A stretch of DNA of 64,000 bases, taken from NCBI GenBank assembly GCA_950106755.1, contig OX467087.1, positions 22,448,047 to 22,512,046 of the forward strand. The letters run 5' to 3'. Position numbers and translations under genes: made by a program. The notes under the pieces are model-generated. The model was not told the DNA's origin, did no database searches, and saw only the letters and a program-made list of their open reading frames with translations. Below, one piece after another: positions 36,014 through 45,900 of the stretch. How positions within the stretch are numbered: position 1 is the stretch's first letter; every line of letters starts with the position of its first letter. This DNA comes from Climacium dendroides. Taxonomy: Eukaryota > Streptophyta > Bryopsida > Hypnales > Climaciaceae.

Positions 36014-36266
36014 CACTACAACAAAAGCAGTGTTTTATGACTACAAAATATGACTGCAGTGAGTCGTAAAATCAAAAAATATGACTCACGCAGAAATCAC
36101 TTCATTTAGAAGCAGTCGCCTCAGACATCAGTCATATTGGTAGTCATATGGGTTGAGGGGTATAAATACCCATTTTTAATCATAGTATGCCAACTAGACG
36201 TATACTTTGACTATCCTAGGGGGGTTTTGATTTTTTCTTGGGTTGCCCGGGCAAATAAAAAATCCT

Positions 36267-36790
36267 ACGTGGAATACGACTGTGTCGAGTCATATTTTTT
36301 GATTGACGTGGAATATGACTGCGATGAGTCATATTTTTTGATGACGTGGAATATGACTGTGGTGAGTCATATTTTTTGATGACATGGAATATGACTGTGG
36401 TTAGTCATATTTCGCAGTAACATGGAATATGACTGCGGTGAGTCATATTTTGCAGTAATGTAGAATATGTCTGCGGTGAGTCATATTTTGTAATAACGTG
36501 GAATATGACTGCAGTGAGTCATTTTTTGCAGTGATGTAAAATATGACTACGGTGAGTCATTTTTTGCAGTGATGTGAAATATGACTACGGTGAGTCATAT
36601 TTTGTAGTAATATGGAATATGACTGCAATGAGTCATATTTTTTGGTTACATGGAATATAACTAAGGTGAGTCATATTTTGCAGTAATGTGGAATATGACT
36701 GCGGTGAGTCATATTCTTGTTAATGTGAAAAACGATTCTCATGAGTCATATTTTTGAATGATGTAGAATACGACTCTCGTCAGTTATATT
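36267..36790. repeat. minisatellite, ~14 x 38 bp, each unit an inverted repeat
   Basis: Each unit reads approximately 'gtggaatatgactgcgg' then 'tgagtcatattttgcagtaa'. The ATGACT...AGTCAT arms make every unit a small palindrome, and the same motif occurs near both element termini. In En/Spm elements subterminal repeats bind the TNPA-type protein; that role here is inferred. Confidence 0.92.
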
Positions 36791-37194
36791 ACTAACTACA
36801 ATCACATTTTTAATGCATTTTAAATGAACATGATATATAACTATCATACATCAAGATGATTTGACAATTGAATAAAAAGCCTCATGCAATTAAAAATGAA
36901 TACATAATATATGATTTTAGAAATGTATGAGAGATAATCATATTAAAGAAGGAGAATGCAAGAACAAATACAACTATCTTCATTGACATTTATTAGTCAC
37001 TAATACAATAAATATATATATATATATATATATCACGATGAATCATTCACATAATCCAATGTCTTTGTTTCAACTTTTGGTGCCTGCATATACAATTAAA
37101 TAAATGAAAGGTTAATTTTTAGTGATTGAACAACAAAGCTCAACCTTCAAAAGCTTATAACAACACAAAATATGTTGATTGAACAACAAAGCTC

Positions 37195-37745
37195 AAGTTT
37201 AGGATAGGAAGAATAAGATTGATGATGGAGAAAACAAGAAAAAAAAGATAAGTATTAAGAAATAACAAGAAGTAAAAGTTAAGATGCAACAAGAAATAAA
37301 AAACAACAACTAAGCAACAACTAAGATACAACTAGAAACAAGAAGCAACAACTAAGACACAAGAAGAAACAAGAAGTAACAACTAAGACACAACAAGAAA
37401 CAAGAAACAACAACTAAGACACAACATGAAGTAACAATTAAGACACAAGAGGAAATAAGAAGCAACAACTAAGACACAAGAAAAAACAAAAAGTATCAAC
37501 TAAGACATAACAAGAAACAACAAGAAATGAGAGTGTAGATGCAACAAGAAGAAATAAGAAGTAAGAACTACAAAACAAGAACTAAAAAGAAGAAAGAGTT
37601 CAAATGCAAGAGAAAAAAAGAATTTAGATGCAACAATAAGAAGCAAGAAACATGAAGTAAAGAGCAACAAGAAACAAGAGTTGAGATGCAACAAAAAGCG
37701 ACAACAAATAAGAGCTAAGAGACAATAGAAGGTAAGGAAGAAGAA
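37195..37745. repeat. low-complexity CAA/AAGA-rich block inside the CACTA element
   Basis: Imperfect reiteration of 'caacaagaaacaagaag' and 'caactaagacacaa' on the plus strand. The hydrophobic peptide predicted on the minus strand is an artefact of this composition. Confidence 0.85.
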
Positions 37746-38218
37746 CCACAAGAAGTGACGGTTAGGGTTTCAAAATCCTAAAAAAGTGGCGGTTAGGGTT
37801 TTAAAACCCTAAAAAAATAATGGCTAGGGTTTCAGAACACTAAAAAAGTGGTGACTAGCATTCAAAATCTGAAAAAGTAGGTGACTAGGATTTCAAAATT
37901 TTAAATGATGGCTTATTTATATTTTTTTTAGAATTGTCCGTATTTTTCTTGAATTGCTCAAAACAAAACAAAATTCACTACTATGAAAATATAATTGATA
38001 ATATGACTCGACGTTCCCAAAAATGTTCCCTATAAAATACTTTGATATTCCTAATGGCCGTATACACTTGTGAAGTACAAGGCGTAAAAATGACTGGTAG
38101 TTATATTTTGCAGTCATATTTCTCCTTAAAGTGTTGGCCTTCAAGAAATATGACTGCAAGCAGTCGTCAATCATCCTCAGTCATAAAACACTGCCATTAT
38201 TGTAGTGACTATATGTGA

Positions 38219-39245
38219 CTAAGGGTTTGTTCCCACTAAGTTGTATATAGGAACGTTGTGATTAGGTAAAGGGCCGCCTCGAACAAAGAGAAGGACTGTT
38301 CATTGAGCAGCAGGCTCGGAACCACTCTTGAGGACTAGTCCATCACTTTCCATCACTCATTCCTTGTCTGTTACAGCTGATATCTGGCCTCACTATCGTG
38401 TTTCCCACAAGCTTGTGGCAAATAGTGGGGCTTCAAGGCGCCTTGCCACTCCGTCTTCTATAATACTGACAGTCCCTTCTACCCCATCGTCGAGGCACTG
38501 ACCCCACCTAGCCTCAAATAACCTCACAAGTAATTTGAACCACAATTCATCCTTTACTTGTGTCAAAAAAATTGAAAATGAAAATCATCTTCCAATTTCA
38601 ATAAAGTTCCCTTTATCTGTGTAGAAAGTTGGAAGATAAGCTTTTCAACTTTGCTAAGTTTTGAGGTGGAAGTGAATCTGACTATATACACATGGGGTGG
38701 TAGGTGGTAGAACAAACAATGTGGGATAAGTAGAATTAGAGTAAGCTCAACACTCATAGTTAATTCAAAGTTCATTCTATTATGCCTACTTTTGAATTAA
38801 CTATGAGTGTTGAGCTCCTACTTACATTAATTTTACTTATCCCACATTGTTTGTTCTAATTTTTACCACCCCATGTGTATATACTGAACTTCTCTTCATC
38901 CACAAGTTTCAAAATAAGTTGGGAGTGCTTTTGAAGCAATGTGAAGTAATGCATTGAAAGTTAAATTTTTGTAATTTTTGTTTCAAAACCTTCAAACTGT
39001 TTTCATTTCATATCCATTTAGCGCCACACGCCAAGGCTGCACTTGGCGCCCCTACTTGAAGTGCAGCTGTGGCGATGCTCTGAACTACTGACGTTTTTTA
39101 CCATGAGCGACCTTACCTAAGCACCATCTCCGCACCCACGCAGGCTTGGCAAATATGCTAATGTTCCAGTGGGAACCCCCCTCCACTTTTACCTGTTTCT
39201 ATCCTAATATTGCTGATATAATGACTGGTGGGAACAGACCCTTAG
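38219..39245. mobile_element. TIR element (1027 bp), hAT-like ends, possible TGA TSD
   Basis: The left end ctaagggtttgttcccac and the reverse complement of the right end ctaagggtctgttcccac differ at one position in 18. TGA flanks both ends (38216-38218 and 39246-39248). The ends resemble hAT-type 'GGGTCTGTT' termini, but an 8-bp duplication is not seen, so the superfamily is uncertain. It begins 11 bp from the right end of the CACTA element and contains a large foldback at 38655-38930. Confidence 0.75.
38655..38930. repeat. large foldback hairpin inside the 38219-39245 element
   Basis: The inner arms (about 38682-38770 and 38791-38885) are inverted copies with few mismatches, separated by about 20 nt. 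Landmarks are 'tatacacatggggtgg' against 'ccaccccatgtgtata', and 'actcatagttaattcaaa' at the loop. Weaker pairing continues outward. Confidence 0.88.
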
Positions 39246-41903
39246 TGAAAAGGGTATGATCAAATTGTCAAGTTCTGTATATTGTTGTGAAAGTTTGAGT
39301 ATTGTTGATTAATTGGTAGATGTGTGTGGTGTAATGGATTGATAAATGAATTACTGAAGCGATCAAGTTGCTGAGTATTAAGTCTGTACCTGTCTGCCAT
39401 TAAGTGTATGAATATTTGGAAGATTATTGGAGCATAAGTGTGTCAATTGGCAAGTTTGAGTCAGGTATTTGGCAAACTAGTCATTTGGAGAGAATTAATT
39501 GATAAGGAAGTTTGCTAAAGTATTCATAATTTAGTTGTGAGTCGTAGTATAATCAATTGGTGAAGTCTTGTGTTATTGTAAAATTTGGGAGTGAATCATA
39601 TTCTCTTAGTCAATTTGCGAGTGTGTGACAAAGATCAACTAGACGTATATAGTGTGAGTGTTGAATACTTAACAAATTGTAATGCATACTAATCTTTGTG
39701 GAATGTAAGATTAGCGCAACTTAGATGAATTGACTTGGTAAAACTAAAGCTAAGGGGTTGATGAGAAGATTAATCAAATAAGTCAAGAATGAAGCTAAAC
39801 TTTTCATACTTTGCACACTGGACAAATGGATAGAAATACTAGTTTGATATTTGCATGTTAAAGTAGCAATTAGGCTTGTAATTATGATATTGCCTACATG
39901 AGAAGAATATAAAAAGAAATAATTAAGGAACATTGTTCCTAAAAGTTTATTGTATTTAAAAATATATAACTTGACATTTTGATTAAGTTGATAGAGCATG
40001 CATTCCCTATGATAATCGCATACATGGTGTCTATTATAAATAGTATTGGGGTTAGAGTGAGATGAATTGACAACAAGTGTTTTTTTAATTTTTAATTTTT
40101 AATTATTTTATTCCCTACACTAAACCTTAAAACCAAATAGATAATTATCCAAAATATAGAACAAGTGACTTTAGTTACAATATGATAGACTTATCAACCT
40201 TTCCTTAGGATTTATCCCCATATACTAGTTGTCTTGTGGTTTTGTCAAATTGGAAAAATTTACATTACAACCTCATACCTTATTCTAGAAATTATATATG
40301 AGGATCATTACATGATCATTCACCATTTTTTTTTTATGAATTTTAAATGCATCATTCATTCCGTACACATATGTAATTCAACTCCAACCATTTTTTAAAA
40401 AGTTGAAGGTTTGTGAAGGGCTTAAATGTGAACTTTCATGCTAAGTTTACTTAAAATCCTACATGATCAAAATATATAATGTTTTTTTGGTTTGTAAGAG
40501 ATTTTTTCTTAACTACCTTTTTGAAGTACTAGACTAGATCTAAATGATTTGTACAAAAACCATGACTAGCTAAAATCTCACAACTAGAGATTTTGTCTAT
40601 TTAATTGATTTTGAGATTCATAATGTTTGATTTCATTATAAATGAATATAGCTATAGAGTTTGCACCAAGACCATGCAAAATAACATCACTATTTTTTTA
40701 CTAGAGTACCCTATCTTGTTGTGACAATTTTTTTTAAATTAATAATTTTCTAATTCATAAAAATTTCAAGGGCTTTGTTGTGATGTGAGAGGTTGCATTC
40801 TTGATATGAATTTAAAGTTATATGCACAAAGGAATGTAAGGGCTTTGTTTTGTGGCATTTGGACATGTTATATAAAAGTTACGATTTTTTAAAAATGAAA
40901 TATATTTTAATTTGATTTTCAAATTCATAAAAGCTTTGAAATTCAGATATTTTTCCACCTTAGTCCAAATGTCATGAAATAAAGTTTGTGCACCCCTCCT
41001 TGCAGAGAGCTTTTTAATGGTATCAAAGACGTAATTGAAGGACTCACGGTTTCTTAAATCTCAATGTATCAAACAAAACAAAACAACCAACCTAATTTAA
41101 GGTATAGAGGTAGAATGGTGTATCTTCTATTATTGCCACAACCCAAATAAAAGTAATTTTCTAATTTTTTAATCCATAAAATTTTTGAAATTCAATATCT
41201 TTTCTACTACGAGTTTGAATATCGTGAAACAAACACTTGCACCTTTTTATTGAGGGTTTTTCAATGGTATCAAGAATGTGATTGGGAAATACATGGTCTA
41301 AGCCATTTCACTGTAACAAACAATACAAAAGAAACAAACATCATAACTTAAGGTATGGATTTTTTAAAATCTTGGTCATTTGACTTCCTATGGTTACAAC
41401 TAGCAAGGTTGAGTGCTTGTGATTCTTGAGTTTGGCTATGATGTAAGTTAAATCGGTCATAAGTAAGAATGTCACCACTTGGCTTGCAAAATTAGGGGTA
41501 TCGACTTTCTAGACTATAGGAAGGTGGCCCGTTCCACCCATGGCCTATTAAAGAGGCTTTCCATCCACTTTCTAATATTAATCTTTGTTTTTAATTTGCA
41601 CTAATCATCTACCTTCAATTAGCATCATGAATGTTCCTTGTGACTTCTTTCTATTGATCAAGTGTCACTATAGAAAGTCTTTACTTGTTAAAAAAGGAAT
41701 GTTCCTTTTATCACACCTAGTTTGTAAGTCAAGGAGTTGACTTGCAAAACAATCCCCTTTTATAACCTAAGTGAAGTTTAGAGACCAATTGTTTAACAAG
41801 TTCATCCCTTTTGCAAGTTTGATGGGCAAGTTTGATGGGGGCAATTTTGTAGCCCGGCTTGAAAAAGTCATCCATTTTGTAAGACGGATGCTCTATTGTA
41901 TAA
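39246..41903. other. intergenic, AT-rich with tandem-type repeats
   Basis: I see no gene. A duplicated block occupies about 40915-41350. The segment 41780-41893 resembles the right part of the next MITE (42303-42394) and ends in gatgctc, so it is probably the right end of another copy whose left end I could not find. Confidence 0.5.
40915..41350. repeat. direct duplication, ~250-bp offset
   Basis: The order 'ttcataaaa..tttgaaattca', 'tatttttcc', 'tcatgaaa.aaa', 'tgcacc', 'tttttaatggtatcaa' near 40920-41050 recurs at 41170-41290. It is diverged, with a partial third match near 40745. Confidence 0.6.
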
Positions 41904-42394
41904 GAGCATCTCCACTCGTATGCTAAAATTTTTGGCTTGTAAAATAGGGGCCATCTGTTTTGCAAGTGAATCCCATATGGACTGCCCCACTAGTGGCCTG
42001 CTAATTGGCCACTATTTACTGGAAACGACAAGTAGAAAAAGATAATTGCAGCTAACTTCTGCTCAAAAATCGGAAGTTGATCCAATCAGCTTGTAGGAGG
42101 TGGAAACGACAAGTAGAAAAAGATAATTGAAGCTAACTTCTACTCAAAAATCGGAAGTTGATCCAATCAGCTTGTCGGAGGTATCCGTGCTTCTTGGGTG
42201 TCTCTTGTCGCATGCGGTTTGAGGGCTTGTTTGCAGGCCGGGCGTTGACTGGCAAAACAGCTTGCTTTTGCAAGCCACCTCATATTTCTAGTGTGGCCTC
42301 TTAGCAAGTTCATCCATTTTGCAAGATGGGTAGGGCACTTTTGCAAGCCGCCTTTGCACAAGCCATCCGTTTTGCAAGACGGGTGGGGATGCTC
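41904..42394. mobile_element. Tourist-like MITE (491 bp), TAA TSD
   Basis: The left end gagcatctccactcgtatgc pairs with the reverse complement of the right end, gagcatccccacccgtcttgc minus one base. TAA flanks both sides (41901-41903 and 42395-42397). The termini and TWA duplication fit PIF/Harbinger-derived MITEs. A similar right end at 41887-41893 lies only 10 bp upstream. The element ends about 585 bp before the SERAC1-like start codon. Confidence 0.85.
42021..42181. repeat. 81-bp tandem duplication inside the MITE
   Basis: The block starting ggaaacgacaagtagaaaa at 42021 is repeated at 42102 with only a handful of differences, indicating duplication after or during amplification of the element. 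Confidence 0.93.
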
Positions 42395-42561
42395 TAACAA
42401 CCACCGCACCAAGCACCGCCCAACCAAGGAATCACACCGCTTCTTTCTGTCTCCACCCACCCAATCAAAACAAGCCCTGCCACGTCGACACAAAGCTGAC
42501 GTTCGTCCACCTGGCACTCCCATCAGCAGCAGCTCTCTGCCACACAGGAACCCACGTCTTC

Positions 42562-42567
42562 CACGTG
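42562..42567. promoter_or_regulatory. G-box (CACGTG) upstream of the SERAC1-like gene
   Basis: CCACGTGG lies about 410 bp upstream of the start codon at 42979, with further ACGT cores nearby (gccacgtcg at about 42478, cccacgtct at about 42551). ACGT-core boxes bind bZIP/bHLH factors in plants. Function here is inferred from motif and position only. Confidence 0.45.
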
Positions 42568-42978
42568 GCAATCCGGAACCTCATCCAAGCACACCACAAC
42601 TGCGGAAGCATCTCCAGAATATTCCATCTTGATCCAACTTCTTGCCAAGTCGCCGTGAAATTTTCTCACTGATCAATCCACCTTTCATTTCTGCATTCCA
42701 TATTCAATTTGCCGAATGATTCCACAGGCAGTACTGCGTGGAATAGATTGCGAGCTATTCTCCAGAGTGATTAGGTGACCGCAATTGGAGAATTCGGGAA
42801 TCCGTCAAGTGATCGAAGACGGGAGCTTCATTGGTTTAGAATTGAGGTTTGTTGGAATGTGGAAGACTACGTTCGGAGGATTAAGGATTGAGGGTTAAGG
42901 AAGAGAAGCGAAGGTGATTGAGGATTGAGAGGAGAACAGGGGAGTGCTTGTGGTGGGTGGAGATCAAAGGGGAGTCAA

Positions 42979-45900
42979 ATGCTCACTTGTATGCGAGTGC
43001 GTCGTCAGTTGTGGGTGCAATTGCGGAGGAGCGGGCATCATCGGATCTTATTTTCGTCGAATCAGAGTTTTAATTCTCCATCGAGCGTTCGTGAGTGTGT
43101 AGGGAGGACGGGTTTTGGGGATGGAGCAGGGTTAGGGTTAGGGTTTAGAGTTTGGCAGTATGGCTTGGCGTCAGAAGCAGGGCTTTCCTCGTCTGTGCCG
43201 TCCGCTGCTTCCAAACAGGTGCATCCCAAAGGCGTGGAAGGATTTTCGGAATTGCCGCCCGACGGGGATCGGGGTTTTGCCGCAGTAAAGAATGGCGCGT
43301 GGTGGATGGCCGGGGCGGGCACGATCGCGCTCCTGGGAGTGTTGGCGGTGTCCACCGACGTGCTGCGTGCTGCCCCGGATGCGAAGGCGCGCGTGGAGTC
43401 GGGATTCTCGGCTGTTTGGAGCTCCGGGGCCGGAATTGGACGGGAGTTGATGAAGATGGCGGGGAGTGTGAAAGATGCGTCGGTTCGATCGTTTGTGGAC
43501 TTCGTGGAAGCCGTGGCTTCCATGTGGGTGCTGGCGCGATGCATTGCCTCCATCTTGGAATCCGCTGTAGACAATGCATCGTCGGAGGTCGCCTCCTGGT
43601 GGCGGCCTCGGGTGGCGTCCTTCTTAGCCGGTACTTGAATTCCTTCATCTCCATTGGTTTGCAGACTTCCGTAACACTAGCGTAAGGTAAACGACAGGAA
43701 AAAGCGACACTTTCAGCACTAAGGAATAGTTCCTATTATTATTTGACTCACCAAATTTTAACCGGTTCGTGTTACCAATTGCAAGATGATGCCAATGCAC
43801 CAGAGTATGCCTTTTTGGATACTGTATGCGAAAGTTACGAGGTTCCAAACTTTTATTCATGGATGATCTAACTGATTTGAGTTCTGATATTAAGTTGTGA
43901 TACATTCTCAAAATCAATATGTACTCATTGGGCAAGTTGCAAGATCTAAGGGTGTTGCATTGAAGTTCTTGTCGCACACACGTACCTCTACCATCCTTGA
44001 GCTCTTGATTCAGTTAGAAGGCTGTCTAAATTCTTGAGACTGTATCTTTAGGGTATCTTAATTAATTCTTGAGCAAGTTTTAGGGTACCTTAATTCTTGA
44101 GCCAATTAGACGACCGTGTGGGAAGAAATCATATGAAGGATTATTATAAAGATGGTATGAAATAGTGGAGAGGGTGGATGAACAATCAAATGGCTTGGAG
44201 AAAATGGAGTTGAACTTGAAGTGGCCCAAAAGCGTTCTTGTGCTGAATCAAAGGTTTCTTTAGATTGCACACTTTAAAGAAGCTTGAGGTAAAAAGAAAT
44301 CGTACAACTTGAGAAGTGCAATCTAAAGAAACTTGAGAAGCGCAAAAGTCGTACAACTTGAGAAGTGCAAAAGTCTGTTTTTATTTGTGTCACATTGTCA
44401 TTTTCTGTGTCGACTTTACACTAGTTCAAGTACTGAGCACGAAGAGGTGGTAGTTCCGTGGCTCCTATGTGGCATGCTAATCATCTTTGTGATATTAAGG
44501 TTCCAATCTACTTGGAGGGGATTGGACACTTGTTAAGTCGAATGTGTCATAAGATGTCATAGATGTAACGGCTTATTTTTATCCTATTACCTCACCTCTA
44601 GTTGCACGTGATGTTTGTTCTAAATTCTTCGTTTCTCGAACCTGTGCAATTTACGTTGGTTCCAAGTATCTTTGAGCGCAAAAAGATTCCTCTAGAGAAT
44701 GGTCTATTGAATGGTTTATATACCACTCAAGAATGTTATAAAGCTGAGCAGTTTATGGTTGATGGACAGTAATCTGTCTGCTGATTTCATAGAGCTGTTT
44801 CTTCAGTTCCTTGCTGTTGCGACTCGAATTGTGAGAGATTCGTCTGCATTTTGTGTCAGATTTGGCTGCGCATGAGGCTCGGAGGAAGGCCATTGTGGAG
44901 TCTGGGGATGGATTGGTGCTGGACTGGCTACTGAAGGCAGTTGGCGGTTCCAGGTGCGATAGTTTAATATCGTTCTCCTCCGGTTACAGGAAGCTTAGTT
45001 TGCAAGGGAGTTTGGCACGCATTTGTTTTGGTTCCCTAGTCCACTCATAAATGGTCACTACAATCATTATTACTGAGCTCGTTTATTTTGTGCCATGTGA
45101 GGTTGCGCAATGAATTCTGGCCTCCTTGTACTGATTTCGGTTTGTGGTTCGAACTAATTTTATTGGTAGTGGTTGAAACTATGTTCTGTGTGTGTACTCT
45201 ATAAAGGACTTCAAGCTATGCAAGGTGTGATTCGGCTGTTTTGCGATTCCAGTCGGTCATTTGGATATTCAAATTCTCCATCTGTTGCTGAGAACAGTCT
45301 CGTTGTGATCAAACGAACACCCCACCATATTTACTATAATCACCGGTCTTGACCTTAGCTATGTATCGCAGACCAGCCTGTCAGTTTACGCAAGCAGAGG
45401 CATCAAGAGCTCTGGCATACCTTTTGTCAGATGTAAACACGTCGGAGAGTGTTCTAGGCAGGCCACATGCTCTGCCATACCTGCTTCACTTTGCAGCCTC
45501 TGTACATGTGAACGACGCCGTTGAGGTTTGTACAGCTTCGTTTTACGGATTTCTCCGTCATTTTTTTCGGCGCTTTTCGTCTTGAGAAGCATTACCAATC
45601 ATGTTCTTGGTACCGGTATGACATACATAATGTTTTGTCACGTGCATTTTCGTTGTTCCCTAATGCAAATGCAACTTACAATGTTCACCTCAGAGCTTAA
45701 ATTCGGGAAGGAAAGGCCAAAGTGCTCCGGAAGGGCGCGGAGTCAGCAGAGGAAAGAGTCTGCTTGTAGCTGCCATTATGGATCTCGTTACTACGAGTTG
45801 CGAGTCTGGGGAGACAGCCAGTTGTCGACCTATGCTTCCAGGTAGAAGTTTTGAGACTAGTCTCACGCTCTTGCATAGGTATGCTAAGTGAGTTAATTGA

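Larger units (their letters stand above)
36014..38207. mobile_element. non-autonomous CACTA (En/Spm) element, 2194 bp, TSD ACT
   Basis: The termini cactacaacaaaagcagtg and the reverse complement of the right end cactacaataatggcagtg are followed by a shared 'ttttatgact' block. The 3-bp duplication ACT is perfect (36011-36013 and 38208-38210). CACTA ends, a 3-bp TSD and subterminal repeats define the superfamily. No transposase is encoded. The interior consists of a 38-bp minisatellite, a short AT-rich spacer with (TA)n at about 37014-37031, a 550-bp CAA/AAG-rich low-complexity block, and a telobox-rich segment near 37755-37840. Confidence 0.93.

Noticed and set aside
36267..36790. Regular ~38-bp repeats considered as a CRISPR array
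   Set aside because: The units are contiguous with no unique spacers, lie inside a CACTA transposon and are in a plant genome. This is a minisatellite.
37500..37751. Hydrophobic Leu/Phe-rich peptide on the minus strand, membrane-protein-like
   Set aside because: Produced by the reverse complement of a CAA/AAG low-complexity block within a transposon.
43062..43654. Long minus-strand frames opposite exon 1 of the SERAC1-like gene
   Set aside because: Shadows of a GC-rich coding exon. The plus-strand frame joins in phase with 15 more exons and the minus frames have no recognisable pattern.
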